This document shows positions 10,713-21,440 of a DNA stretch of 64,000 nucleotides, one piece after another (position 1 is the stretch's first letter; each line of letters opens with the position of its first letter). The notes under the pieces were generated by a model that saw only the letters and a program-made list of their open reading frames with translations, had not been told where the DNA came from and made no database searches. Source of the DNA: Molanna angustata. Its lineage: Eukaryota > Arthropoda > Insecta > Trichoptera > Molannidae. Location: the NCBI GenBank assembly GCA_963576475.1, contig OY754980.1, positions 20,469,822 through 20,533,821 of the forward strand. Direction: 5' to 3'. A program made the position numbers and the translations under genes.

Positions 10713-11650
10713 AATTGGTGTGATAAAAAATAAATAAATAAAAAAATATATGTGCTGAGCAGTATCGGAATTCCTTATAGAAGCCGAAAATCTTGGCTTG
10801 CCTATGAATATTATGTTAAGAAATTCAGGATCAAATTTTTTTCATTTATTTTATTGCAATCATACTACAAGATTAAAAATTTAACCGTTTGTAGATACGA
10901 TGCTTTATAGGGCCACAAATGTAAATATTATTTTGGAATGTAATCATGGCTACTGAAATGAACAACGTAAAAAAAACATTAAATTTTCGACATTTCCTAG
11001 TCTGAATGTTCTAGGCTCGTCCCTGGCGCTGAGATAATTTGTATTCAAAAAAACAAATTTCAACTTAAATTAAAAAATGCTGATTATATTCAATTTGAAA
11101 ACGTGCGTTTTGTTGCCAAGATTGTACAAAGCATACATTTTTTTCTTCAAAGGATCATCATCATAATCCGCCTGTCTGCTCTTCTTCCGCTCCCCCTTTC
11201 CGGGGAACTCCCTGCCAGTCCCCTAAGAGTCTATAGTAGGCGAAATAGTAAATTTTGAAAATCTTTTTCTCAGTACCCTCGTTCTTTGAAATAAAGAATG
11301 GTTTAATTTTACTTATTTATTCTATTGCGTGAAATTTTATAATTTAAATTTGTTTAATACTTTTCTTGTAAGATTGGTTTTAATAAAAACCTTTTTTAAT
11401 ATTTTATTGTAAAGAACTAAAAAAAAATGACAAGTAATAATAATAATAATACGTTAATACGTTAATATTCGGGAATCAGTAGGGTTGATAGGTAGTTTAG
11501 AGACCTTCTCAGAGCCTAAATCCTTTGATATGTTAAGTATCTGGATGGGTGAACTATTCCCGATTGATGATGCGTTTGTTGCATTTAATTTTGTTCTATT
11601 AAATAATTTACAATTTACGCATTGATCTGCTAATTCTTTTGAGGAAGTGT
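10712..11650. other. Intergenic stretch, mostly unassigned
   Basis: No coding exon is seen. Around 11150-11230 the sequence CATCATCATAATCCGCCTGT and nearby CCGCTCCCCCTTTCC resemble the 3' UTR of RTE-type LINEs (inference). Most of the rest is unique-looking AT-rich sequence. Confidence 0.35.
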
Positions 11651-11654
11651 ATAA

Positions 11655-11900
11655 TGGTAATAATAATAATTGAGTGTTATTATTTGTAGTGCTTAATTGT
11701 TATTAATATCATTAGTAAATCGGCCAGGGCCGTATATATAAAAAAACTCCCTTGCACCCTGCGCAAGTGGCGAGTTTATTGCCAAAATATATAATATTTT
11801 TTGTATGTCATACATTAGTGTGCATATTTGTGCACATCCGTATGGCCAAGGTGTACAATCTGACCACCGTGTCTGAGAACGTCCAAAACTTCTCCTTTCC
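11655..11900 (-). mobile_element. Composite of foldback element, SINE A tail and RTE-like scrap
   Basis: At 11655-11735 lies an inverted copy of the foldback at 5930-6010. At 11740-11785 is a SINE A tail end (CCTTGCACCCTGCGCAAGTG, then GCGAGTTTATTGCC). Further right, on the minus strand, RRSFGRSQTRWSD resembles the R-x-x-G-R-x-x-T-R-W-x-D motif near the end of RTE ORF2. All are fragments. Confidence 0.5.
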
Positions 11901-12072
11901 TGGATATAAAATATGATTACTACGACAAAAAGCATAGTAATAAATAAACCTAGAAATTTCAAAATCATAATTGTTCAGTAGATATTACATAAAAAGTAAA
12001 GAAACATAACATAACAATTAATAAATAATATGTCTAGTTTCTTATTTATGATTGACAACAAACTAAAACCTT

Positions 12073-12205
12073 ATTTATTTCTTTAATGTTTCTTCGCGGG
12101 CAACTAACAGGTACTATGTAATATATTAATTTAACACGCACCCAATGACAAGTTGCCATATTTTGGAGACTTCCGATATTAATTTAAAATATTAGCGAAC
12201 GTGCC
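12073..12205 (-). mobile_element. SINE family B, 3' fragment
   Basis: The tail-proximal half only: GGGCAACTAACAGGTACTAT, ACACGCACCCAATGACAAGT and TTGCCATATTTTGGAGAC. The tRNA head is missing. The stretch 12205-12600 to its right holds nothing I recognise. Confidence 0.65.
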
Positions 12206-12613
12206 CGGGTAATATTTTATTTTAAGGCCATGTTATTTCAAGTCATTTTGTAGCTGTAATCATTATAGAAATAATAAATTGTGAGAATTCTAACTGTGGT
12301 ACGATTCCATTAATCTACCTTATTTAGATCAATATTTTCTCATTCATTGTTTTCTCGGATAAGAACATTCTTATATTTCCTTTTAATTATTAACTTTGCA
12401 GTCAATTTGTCAATTTTTCTTGACATTTTTTTTGTCTATGACCGGAATATTTATGGAGTAACTCCGTGCTAAGAATAAGTACATACCAGAGCACCATACG
12501 TTTTAGTTTCATAATCATAATATTTTGAATAGACAAAGATTTGTAGCGGAATCAGTTACAAATAAGAGACCACAATCTTTGTGTTTTATTTTTCACTTTT
12601 ACCTTTATAGAGG

Positions 12614-12805
12614 GATTTGGAACAATACAGCTCGTATTTTTTGAAGATTTTTACTTTCGATATAGGTACCACTTACGATTTGGAACAATACAAATCGTAT
12701 TTTTTTTGAAGATTTTTACTTTTGATATAGGTACCACTTATGATTTGGAACAATACAAATCGTATTTTTTTTGAAGATTTTTACTTTTGATATAGGTACC
12801 ACTTA
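12614..12805 (+). repeat. Left part of a ~63-bp tandem array, split by an insertion
   Basis: Three units start at 12614, 12677 and 12742 with GATTTGGAACAATACA, followed by TCGTATTTTTT, GAAGATTTTTACTTT and ATATAGGTACCACTTA. The array continues at 14280 after the inserted element. Confidence 0.85.
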
Positions 12806-13142
12806 GGGCCCGCTCACATTGGATACGAATTTGGTCGTACGTAAACGTACGATGCTGGTCGTACGAATCGAGTGCGCGCACTGGCTTGCTCACATTGGAT
12901 ACGAATTCGCATCGTACGTATACGTCCGATACTGGTCGAGTGCGCGCACTAGATACGGCTTTCTCAGATTTTTGATACGAATTTGATCGTACGTCGACGT
13001 ACGATGCTGGTCATACAATTTTATGTATTTAAGATTTGGTACACGGATAACAAACAATACACATAAACATAATATCAATCACAACAAAGCTACCGTGCAT
13101 ACAAAAATCACACAAGGCACAGCCTCGCTGTGGGTCAGCCAA

Positions 13143-13328
13143 TTTTTTTTTTTTTAGATAAAAATGAATATGTCCTTGTTAAACAAGTACATATACATCT
13201 TCCTACGTTCCCTAAAATAAGAAAATAAATGCTTGTGCTATAGGTGAACGAAATCGGTCGAGGCAGGATTCGAACTCGCGACCACTGGATTACTAGCCCA
13301 GCGCGCTAATCGCTCTGCCATCGACCCA
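13143..13328 (-). mobile_element. SINE family C copy, near full length
   Basis: The inverted counterpart of the 10521 copy: body GAACGAAATCGGTCGAGGCA, B box and A box in reverse, and a poly-T start that is the A-rich tail on the minus strand. It is nested in the 1.47-kb inverted-repeat element. Confidence 0.85.
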
Positions 13329-13343
13329 TCTAATTTTATTCCC

Positions 13344-13580
13344 ATTTATTTATTTATTCATTTATTTAATATTTCTTCTCGGGCAACTAACAGATACTAT
13401 GTCAAATATTTATTTAACACGCACCCAATAACAAGTTGCCACATTCTGGAGACTTACGATATTAGTCGTCACAGATCCAGACTGAAAACACAATTAAAAA
13501 CTGTGCCTCCACCGGGAATCGAACCCGGGACCTTTGGATCAGCAGTCAGATACCCAACCAACTGAGCCACGAAGGCCGAC
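13344..13580 (-). mobile_element. SINE family B copy, near full length
   Basis: It has tail (AAAT)n, GGGCAACTAACAGATACTAT, CCACATTCTGGAGACTTACG, the head ACCGGGAATCGAACCCGGGA and CAACTGAGCCACGAAGGCC. The T-stem/loop and A box of the tRNA-like head are well kept. It lies next to the SINE C copy in the same orientation. Confidence 0.85.
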
Positions 13581-14279
13581 AATTGTAATATATATAGACA
13601 AAATTATCTTGTTAATAACATTTTATAATAACATATTCTCTTCACATATGTAGCACAAAACAGCACAAAACCTTGGGGTAAGCAAATTATAAAAAACAGG
13701 TAACAACACATGAAGAGAAATTTAAAATAACAGTTTACAAAGATAAAAATACCAAGTCATAAAAAAATATTTAGTTATTTGAATTCGGATCAAATTGCAT
13801 AACGTAATCAGAAATCTCATAAACATTTGTATCCAAAAACAAAATTTTCTGTATCCATTTATGTGTAATCAAAGTACGAACGGAGCAAAATATCCAAACA
13901 AGTTTGGATCGAATTCGTATGTCGGAACTATACGCACGTCAACGTACGACTAACTCGCACCCAGTGTGAGCACTCTCATAGTGCTCAAAGGAACGGGATT
14001 ATTCGTGCGTTTTCGACGTTTTCGTACGTATTCGGACGACTGAATTTCGTACGTAAACGTATCCAATGTGAGCATGTCCATGAGCGAACTCAGACGTCGT
14101 AACAATTCGTGCGTATACGTACGACCACAGTACGACTACGTACGATCACGTACGACCAACTCGCATCCAGTGTGAGCACTCTCATAGTACATCAAGTATC
14201 GGGATCGTTCGTGCATTTACGTACGTTTACGCACGAGCGAAATTCGTACGAAAACGCATCCAATGTGAGCGAGGCCTTA

Positions 14280-14705
14280 TGATTTGGAACAATACAAATC
14301 GTATTTTTTGAAGATTTTTACTTTTGATATACCATTTACGATTTGGAACAACACGACTCATATTTTTTTGAATATTTTTACTTTTGATTTACCACTTACG
14401 GTTTGGATCAATACGACTCGTATTTTTTTTTAAGATTTTTATCTTTGATATATCATATACCATTTGGAACAATACAAATCGTATTTTTTTGAAGATTTTT
14501 ACTTTTGATATACCATTTATGATTTGGAACAACACGACTCATATTTTTTTGAATATTTTTACTTTTGATTTACCACTTACGGTTTGGATCAATACGACTC
14601 GTATTTTTTTTTAAGATTTTTATCTTTGATATATCATATACCATTTGGAACAATACAAATCGTATTTTTTTGAAGATTTTTACTTTTGATATACCACTTA
14701 CGATT
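14280..14705 (+). repeat. Right part of the ~60-bp tandem array with higher-order structure
   Basis: Seven units follow the insertion. Three sequence types recur in order: AACACGACTCATATTTTTTT, GGTTTGGATCAATACGACTC and CATTTGGAACAATACAAATC. This three-unit block of about 181 bp occurs twice (14340-14520 and 14521-14701) almost without change, indicating a recent block duplication. Confidence 0.8.
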
Positions 14706-14821
14706 TCACCGTACCAGTGAAACCTGTATAGTATCGAACCCTTCCATATAACTCATATGCTTATGTTATAATAAATACATTCTTTTGAGAAACAAACAAC
14801 ATACACAGAGTTTTTGGTAAG

Positions 14822-14936
14822 AACAATAAAGGTCGCGTGTTCGAATCCTGCCACAACCGATTTCGTTCACCTATAGCACAAGCATTTATTCTTTATTTAG
14901 GGAACGTATGAGGATGTATATGTAATTATTATTATT
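14822..14936 (+). mobile_element. SINE family C, 3' fragment
   Basis: It starts inside the tRNA-like head (GTGTTCGAATCCTGCCACAA) and keeps the body CGATTTCGTTCACCTATAGC and GGGAACGTATGAGGATGTA, ending in (ATT)n. Confidence 0.7.
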
Positions 14937-15205
14937 ATTAAACGTTATCAGACAGGAAGCTATGCTGATATGTCTGATCTCACAATAGTATTCACTTGTT
15001 CAGTATGTCAAGTCTATTTTTAAACACATTAACACTTTGTGCAACAACAAGTTCCGGTGGCAAACTATTCCACGCATCCACAACTCTATTGGACAAGAAA
15101 TGCTTCCAGGGATTCTGCCTGAAACTGTGTTTGTCTAGCTTCAAACCTCTTAGGTTAGTATTTTGGTTGAGCCAGAACATCAGCTTCAATTCAGGACATT
15201 CATAG
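14936..15205 (-). mobile_element. CR1-like LINE 3' fragment
   Basis: The minus strand encodes TNLRGLKLDKHSFRQNPWKH and VVDAWNSLPPELVVAQSVNV, then FKNRLD, the usual C-terminus of CR1/L2-type LINE ORF2 proteins. It is followed by a short 3' UTR and an (AAT)n tail at 14930-14942. The 5' end is truncated. Confidence 0.75.
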
Positions 15206-15479
15206 TATTGGTTTAATTGTTACTACAAAAGCACATTCATTCTTTATTTAAAAAAAATATAATAACTATGCCAGTAATATGTTTCCACATGAAGAGTACC
15301 TACATACATAAGCAGAGTAAAGCAACGATGAACCAAAGATATAAGAATAAATTTATACAAAAGAATGTAGGAGAGAGGTAGAAGTAGAAAGGAAAGAGAG
15401 AGTGCAGATGGAGAGAGATAAGTGTTGGTAAGATTATAAAATAATGAGAATTTACTGTGTGATTAGTTTTGATTTTATA

Positions 15480-15965
15480 TTATTTATTGATGAGTTGAAT
15501 ATATCTATTTCGTTTCGGCAATAATTAATTAATCAAGAAGAAATTAATTAAGTGTTTAATTAATTAATTATTTAATTAATTTATTTATTTATTAAGTAGT
15601 TAATTAATGAATTCCCAGATTAACTAATTAGGTCGAAACTGATTACGATTCAAGCACTTCCGGGCAATAATAAATTAATTAAGTAGTAAAGTAATTAATT
15701 CAGCAAATAATTAATTAATTCCCAGATGAACGTAATCAATTTTTCAGCGCCCTTGAGGTGAGATATTCACAAAAACGGCGCTGTATAAATTTTCCAAATT
15801 TATTTATTTATTATTATTTATGAACTAATTAGGTCGAAACTGATAACGACTCAAGCATTTTCGGGCAATAATAAATTAATTAAGTAGTTAATTAATTAAT
15901 TCAATAAATAATTAATTAATTCCCAGATTAACTAATTAGGTTGAAACTGATAACGAGCTTATGTA
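15480..15965 (+). repeat. AATT-rich tandem array with ~120-bp period, interrupted
   Basis: The block with CCCAGATTAACTAATTAGGT, CGAAACTGAT and CGGGCAATAATAAATTAATT occurs about three times. Between copies lies (TTAATTAA)-rich sequence. A family H retroelement end (CAGCGCCCTTGAGGTGAGA to (ATT)n) is inserted at about 15743-15828. Confidence 0.7.
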
Positions 15966-16280
15966 TAGTATACTGACTCTCAAATATGGCTAAATACTCA
16001 AAAAATACTACTATTTACTTATACTTAAAAATACTACTATTTACTTATACTTAAAAATACTACTATTACAATATAACGCATAATTTCCAGATATTACGTC
16101 TGGTTCAGTTACTTTTTAAGAACGTTCCGGCCAAAATAGGTACGTTCCTATTCCATTTAGTCCAAGTTTATATTTTATAACGCTGAAATAAGACCGTAAA
16201 TCTAAAATCTACAATTTTAGAACATTCCTTATTTAGTTACAATAGTTACTGAATACGGGGTATTGTGAGAACCCCATTAC
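15965..16280. other. Short direct repeat and unassigned sequence upstream of the esterase
   Basis: AATACTACTATTTACTTATA is repeated about three times (16005-16070). No exon or promoter motif is convincing in this stretch. Confidence 0.4.
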
Positions 16281-16583
16281 TAAAAGTGAACGATTGTAAT
16301 AACATTTGATCGATGTGTTAATTATTGTGGTTTCTTCGCGTGTTTGGTTTCGTACACCACACAATGTCTTGCAAATGTGAATTATTGCGTACAGCATCCG
16401 CGTCCACATGGACGACAATCTACGTTGAACATCATTTCGTCTGGTGAGTGCATCGCGCGCCCCACCACTTCGCCCAATCAGCCGACTATCAGTGCAAGGA
16501 TGACAGTTCTTGGAGCGGTTCAAACAACGTCGCAGTGAGTGGCAAATTGTTAACAGCGGTGCACGGCTCTTCAGTGTGTTACA
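16280..16583 (+). promoter_or_regulatory. Probable 5' flank and 5' UTR of the carboxylesterase gene
   Basis: The region just before the first esterase exon is visibly richer in G+C than its surroundings and free of the repeats that fill the rest. It contains arthropod-initiator-like TCAGT words (16489-ish and 16571-16575), the latter only nine bases before the ATG. The ATG context is TTACAATG, with A at -3 upstream of the start. No clear TATA box is placed at the right distance. The transcription start cannot be fixed from sequence alone. Confidence 0.3.
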
Positions 16584-16769
16584 ATGTTTGCTTGTGGTTC
16601 AGTGGTCGACGGTGAATGTAGGACTAGACGTATTGCGTCCGTCGGAAGATTTTTGGTCGCGAGTGCAGTGCTAGGCGTGCTGTGGTGCTCCCGAGGGAGT
16701 CATGCAGTGCCACCTTCAGCCATAGGAGATGTCATCTTCAACACGGGAAATGGAATCAACCAAGTTACG
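16584..16769 (+). CDS. Carboxylesterase (type B), first coding exon with signal peptide
   Basis: The exon starts at the only ATG in this frame and encodes 62 residues before a GTGAGA donor, phase 0. Residues 1-22 form a long, arginine-containing n-region; residues 23-36 (FLVASAVLGVLWCS) form a hydrophobic core; and SHA-VPPS is a likely signal-peptidase site near residue 41. The product is therefore predicted to be secreted or lumenal. The next exon in phase is at 46656, about 29.9 kb downstream. It lacks a Met and a signal sequence, which is the main argument for joining the two. An extra short exon in the giant intron cannot be excluded. Family knowledge: insect type-B carboxylesterases hydrolyse carboxylic esters such as xenobiotics, hormones or pheromones; the substrate here is unknown. 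Confidence 0.7.
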
Positions 16770-17041
16770 GTGAGATTTTTTTCTATAATTCTCGATCTTA
16801 AAAAGTAAGTATGACAAATTTTTCAAAAACTGTCAAATTCAGCTTTCGATTATTTTGTTTTTAAATATCGAAAAATAATCAAAATTTAACAAATCAGAGA
16901 CGAAAGAAGATATAAATAAAATGTAAGGAATTACATCCATTTTGTTTTTGTTATTACTGATAGAATACCAAAGGTAAACTAAATGTTTTTTTCTTTTATA
17001 ACTATTTCAGATGTAATTTATTTAAGCACACGGAATTGTCG

Positions 17042-17242
17042 TAATAATAATAATAATAAAAATAAAAAGTGCGCAAGTGGCGAGTTTGCCGTATGGTAAT
17101 TTCTTCCAACTAACCAGTGTTTCCAGCCCAGAGAAGGAAGCAATATTTGCGTGAGAAATAAATTTAAATAAATTTCTCCTCTGCTGGGATTCGAACCCAG
17201 GACACCCGCACAGAAACCGAACGATTTACCAACTATGTCGTA
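17042..17242 (-). mobile_element. SINE family A copy
   Basis: An (AAT)n/A-rich tail, then TGCGCAAGTGGCGAGTTTGC, CTTCCAACTAACCAGTG, TTTCTCCTCTGCTGGGATTC (B box, inverted) and ACAGAAACCGAACGATTTAC. It lies at the start of the 29.9-kb esterase intron. Confidence 0.85.
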
Positions 17243-17249
17243 AATATGG

Positions 17250-18000
17250 GATACGCTATAACTAGCTACATAACTATATTATTTTTTTAAAGAAGTCATA
17301 ACATAAATCTAGACCCCCATAATACGACAATCCCTTCCAAAATAACGTTTTTTTTGCCATAGTATAAAAAAATAAGGGGTTTAGTATGAATTATGATAAA
17401 AATGATTTATCAAAAAAAAAATCGACACCCAATAACTTGTAATTGAATTTCACATTTTTTTGTGACAAGTCATATTGTAATTCGCTCCTACTGGAATCTT
17501 TAATAATATAATTTCTTTGCTATAATAAAAATAAATAAAAATACATATTTATGATTTTAAAATATTCTTGACTTAAGAATATATTTTTATAACTAGAATA
17601 TTTTGATGACTTTAGTACTTCGGTAGAAAGGTAGCAAAAATAAATAAAAAAGTCTTTTCATAAGAAACAATATTTATTCTTGATTAAAAAACTAAGTAGC
17701 TATATTAAACTTATTAATTTCTTCATCCCAAATAAAAGAACTGAAATTATTGCCAAAACGCAACTTCTTCTCACCAACAAGTATCAAATAACAAGCATCG
17801 TGCTTAAAACAACAACATTCAATATGAAATTAACAAATGCAATATATTTTTTTTTGTATGGGATTTGACGTTTATTATAGATTTGACTCAGGGACCATGA
17901 CCCATGACCTTGATGTTGCATCCCTATAGTTGGTCTGATTTTGCGTTCACAAGAGTGATTTTGGAACTTAATTCTTGTATATTTTTATATAGTATGACTA
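17250..18000. other. Intron sequence without a recognised feature
   Basis: AT-rich intron DNA of the esterase gene. A short open frame (17680-17868) has low-complexity composition and no family resemblance, so no gene is called. Confidence 0.4.
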
Positions 18001-18002
18001 TA

Positions 18003-18330
18003 ATAATAATCGTCATTTTTATAACACCGTTTAATGATTCAAGATCATTCCAAAGGCGCTGATAGTGATAGTTACACGAAAAAAATCTGTGTTCAGTCCT
18101 TTAGTGAAATTGCTCTTCCTTTGAGCACTAAGGACATCTGGAGGCAGTTCATTATACTTAATAGGACCGGTCACACCAAATTATCGGTCATATTAAGCCG
18201 TTTTGTTGACTCTATCCAACTATTTTTAGGGAATTGTTACTCTGTGGTCCAAACGACCTGAGTGTGACTATATTAACGGCGCTATATTAACTGTCCTAAA
18301 TTATTTATTATTATTATTATTGTATAGGTA
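18003..18330. repeat. Family H-related repeat with (ATT)n ends
   Basis: An inverted end (AATAATAATCGTC, CACCGTTTAATGATTCAAGA, AAAGGCGCTGATAGTGATAG) at the left and AACGGCGCTATATTAACTG with (TTA)n at the right bracket about 180 bp. The two halves resemble family H 3' ends in opposite orientations. Confidence 0.45.
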
Positions 18331-18394
18331 CCTAACTTATTTCCTCGTATGTATATTGAATATCATATTATTTTTGTACCATTCATTCATTAAT

Positions 18395-18805
18395 ACCATC
18401 ACGACAAATCCCACAATGTGGGGTAACCGGCGGCAGGTGTGCGGGTGTGCATTACCTTATATAAGGAACCACGACTCATGCGTCTCGTCTGACCTAAAAA
18501 GAAAATTCTAGATTTGTCGGCCTTCATGGATCAGTTGGTTGGGTATCTGACTGCTGATCTAAAGGTCCCGGGTTCGATTCCCGATGGAGACACAGTTTTT
18601 AATTGCGTTTTCAGTCTGGATCTGTGAGACGATTAATATCGTAAGTCTCTAGAATGTGGCAACTTGTTATTGGGTGCGTGTTAAATTAATATTTGACATA
18701 GTACCTGTTAGTTGCCCGAGAAGTAATAAATAAAAAATAAATAAAACATTCAGAAGGGGTAGTGAACTGTGGTGGTGAACCTCAATTCTGAACTATGTGA
18801 GATTT
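18395..18805 (+). repeat. Repeat family I copy interrupted by SINE B
   Basis: The left half (AAATCCCACAATGTGGGGTA, GTGTGCGGGTGTGCATTACC, ACCACGACTCATGCG) and the right half (AACATTCAGAAGGGG, GTGGTGAACCTCAATTCTGA) are continuous in the 7295 copy. Here a SINE B separates them, so the SINE is younger. Confidence 0.65.
18516..18747 (+). mobile_element. SINE family B, near full length
   Basis: It has the complete layout: head GTCGGCCTTCATGGATCAGT, an A-box region, B box CGGGTTCGATTCCC, TGGAGACACAG, GTCTGGATCTGTGAGACG, AGAATGTGGCAACTTG, TTGGGTGCGTG, CTGTTAGTTGCCCGAGAAGT and an (AAAT)n tail. This is the best reference copy of the family in the window. Confidence 0.9.
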
Positions 18806-18810
18806 ATTTT

Positions 18811-19016
18811 ATTTTATATTAGTTTTCGGGCAACTAACAGGTAGGTACTATATCAAATATTTATTTAACATCCAACCAATAAAAAGTTGCCACATTCTGG
18901 ATCGTCTCACAGATCTAGGCTGAAAATACAATTGAAAACAGTGTCTCCACCGGCAATCGACCTTGGAACCTTTGGATCAGTTACCAGATATCTAACCAAC
19001 TGAGCCACGAAGGCTG
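18811..19016 (-). mobile_element. SINE family B, inverted copy
   Basis: GGGCAACTAACAGGTAGGTA, AAAAAGTTGCCACATTCTGG, a worn B box (CCGGCAATCGACC) and AACTGAGCCACGAAGGC. It lies 64 bp from the previous copy in opposite orientation, giving a pair that could form a long hairpin in RNA. Confidence 0.85.
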
Positions 19017-19124
19017 TTTTTTAGCTACTGAGATTTATTTATTTAGAGGACAACATACAGCGTACAATAAATTATATAAACTAAAGAAGATTTGAGTAAA
19101 TATTAAAGCCAATTTTACAGGTTG

Positions 19125-19260
19125 TCACAGGACATGTTATTTTTCCTGTTGTATATTCGATTGCCGGTTCTTACGGGATGAACGAAAACAACGATGAAAG
19201 AAAAGAGTGGTAGCAATATTCGATGCCAGTGTTTGACAGCCGTTTCATTTGATCAACTTT
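19125..19260 (+). repeat. Repeat family I, right-end fragment
   Basis: TATTCGATTGCCGGTTCTTA, AACGATGAAAGAAAAGAGTG and GTAGCAATATTCGATGCC match the right end of the 2690-3030 copy. Confidence 0.5.
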
Positions 19261-19299
19261 TTACTCCTCACGAATTATGATTTTGCAAAATTTAAGGCT

Positions 19300-19900
19300 A
19301 TTTTTTTATTGCAGATTATCAACTAGTATATTAATAATAATAATAATGAACACTTCCTTGCACCCTGCGCAAGTGGCGAGTTTATTACCGTATGGCAATT
19401 TATTCCAGCTAACTAGTATCATGCTGAGATTGTATTCTGAAAGTTTCGTCACAATGTATCTGTGTGTGCTATGTGCTGTGTGCTATGTACGGCGTGTTTA
19501 TTTTACTTTGTCGATTATAGACTAAAGTACTCATTCGATTATTTTCAAATTTTGCAAATATGTATATCTACTACTCGCTTAGACCCCATTAGATTTTGAA
19601 GTAGGTATATCTGAATAGTGCTGCTCAATTTTTTTAACTGTCAAATATTTCAAAGTGACTCCAAGCTCAGGAAAAATTAAATTTGAAATTTTTATTTTCA
19701 AATTGGTAAAAAGGCACATCACTTTTATAAAATGGCATTGAAGAGTTATTAAGTTTTCATAATAAAATATGTAAATAAAAAATAATTCGTGAAAATCATT
19801 TCATGGAAATGCTGAAAATTTGAATAATTTGAAAATAGAATGACTTGGTAGTGAGGAGTTTAGCATTGGCCACAACCCATTCGTCAATATTTTATTATAA
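19300..19900 (+). repeat. Family D element with a SINE A fragment inside
   Basis: Family D blocks ATTGCAGATTATCAACTAGT, CATGCTGAGATTGTATTCTG, GTTTCGTCACAATGTATCTG, GTACGGCGTGT and GACTCCAAGCTCAG recur at 40870-41000 (inverted), 44040-44530 and 57780-58100. The right end GTAGTGAGGAGTTTAGCATT and GGCCACAACCCATT is at 19852. A SINE A tail (CCTTGCACCCTGCGCAAGTG) sits at 19350-19410, duplicating the ACTAGTAT junction sequence. Confidence 0.55.
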
Positions 19901-20860
19901 AAATATAGTTTTTGTTTTGACTATTTTAACCTCGACCTTTACTGCTTTACGTTAATGTTTTATGCCAACTTAAAATATGTTTAGGTAGTTTTTGTTCTTT
20001 ATCTTTAAAGTTCAATTGAAACAAGCAAAGTGGGTCAAAAGTATGCAATATTGTCTTCGATACAGATAAGATTAAATTATCTTCATAGAAAACATAAATT
20101 AACTACATGAACGAAGTCACCACATTTCTCGATACTCGTACGAACACTCAAAATGAAATCTTTATATATAAAAAAATTCGTGTCATGATGTTCGTACGCG
20201 CTTATCTCCGAAACCTATTTCAATGAAATTATATAAATTTGTATATTTGATCTCGGATGGAAAGATAGGATAATTTTGGACCCGACATTTTGTTGGTATG
20301 ATAATTTTGGACCCGACTAACGATATTTTGTAGGTTTTTCTTATTAAATTTTTCATCCAAAAATATATAACCACAAATTTTGTCTTCCATACACCCCCCA
20401 TGTATTTTTTAGAGAAAAAGGTCGTTTTAGAGAAAAAGATCAATTTTTAAGTTGTGTTATCTTTCAATAGATGGCGGTATGAAAAATTATTGACATCTAT
20501 CTGTATTAATATCATATACAAATGTACGAAAAAAATGTGAATTCTCCCGCTACTCCTATCAACACCCACTCTGTTATGGGGACTGTAATCCATCCCTTCA
20601 CAGAACGCTAAATGCGTTTCACGAAGTTGCAAGTCTTTTCTTGATTTCGAATGAATATACCTACATTTTTTCTTGAATTATTGGTATTTTTTATCGTTAT
20701 TTTTCTTTCTTCTTCTTAAACTCCTGTTTTGCGAAAAAGCTCAATGACCGCGCGCTGTCGTGTAGGTATACTTAATGATTTTTTATATGTATGTTTTATA
20801 TCTATAAGTTGTTTTCTTTATATTATTTGTACTGATGTTTTGCCTTAGCACTTTGCTTTA
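19900..20860. other. Intron stretch without a recognised element
   Basis: No exon is seen. A local direct repeat of GATAATTTTGGACCCGAC occurs twice (about 20270 and 20298), and GGTCGTTTTAGAGAAAAAG-like words recur near 20415. Confidence 0.35.
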
Positions 20861-20864
20861 TTTT

Positions 20865-21440
20865 CTTTTTTATTTTTTCAAATTGAAGCTAACAATGTAC
20901 AAAGAATAGTATATATGTATAAAAATATCAAATATAACAATTATCATCTCCATACATCAATTATTAGCTTACAATACTATCATATTTTATTACAAAATAC
21001 AGTCATATATTCAAGATACAAAATCATATGTGTGTATGTGTGAAGGTTTAAGTGTATATGTGTATGTGCATGCGTGTTGTGCGTAAGTGATAATCTTATG
21101 AAATTCCTGTTTTTAATTTTTGAGCGAGTTTATGTTTTGTGTCACTGAATAGGTCTATGTCAAGGAACTTCTCATATTTTATGTATGTGTTTATAATTCT
21201 GTTTACAGTTGAGTGATTTTCGCGGCATTAGTTTTGTATAATTTAGGTCGGAAGAGAGTTGTATGTCTGGAGCGTCTCAATGGTACGTTAAAGTCAATAC
21301 TCGATAAAAGTTCCGGGCAGTCAATAATATTGTTCAATATGTTGAACAGAAATTGTATATCTTGGCATTTACGTCTTGATTCTAGTGACGGTGGAATAGG
21401 TGCAACAATACTTCGATATGCCAATCTCTTCAAATATTTA
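20865..21440 (-). mobile_element. CR1/Jockey-type LINE, 3' terminal fragment
   Basis: The minus strand (21203-21433) encodes SLESRRKCQDIQFLFNILNN, then DCPELLSSIDFNVPLRRSRH, a well-known C-terminal pattern of CR1/Jockey LINE ORF2. After a stop the sequence still reads NRIINTYIKYEKFLDIDLFS. A 3' UTR with ACAC microsatellite words and an AAAATAAA-type tail ends near 20865. The 5' end is truncated. Confidence 0.8.

Larger units (their letters stand above)
12806..14276. mobile_element. 1.47-kb inverted-repeat element inserted in the tandem array
   Basis: The left end GGGCCCGCTCACATTGGAT and the right end (reverse complement GGCCTCGCTCACATTGGAT) are near-identical terminal inverted repeats, followed inward by CGTACG-rich arms. 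The element is flanked by TTA on both sides (12803-12805 and 14277-14279), and the neighbouring array units show the empty site as CACTTATGATT with a single TTA. A 3-bp TTA duplication fits PIF/Harbinger-type elements, though a TA duplication (mariner-type) reads equally well. No transposase ORF is present. Two SINEs sit inside it, so it is older than they are. Confidence 0.8.

Noticed and set aside
18516..18595. tRNA gene in the SINE B head (also 40142, 43930, 13500)
   Set aside because: A and B boxes are present, but each copy is joined to the same non-tRNA body and simple tail; the acceptor stems do not pair properly.
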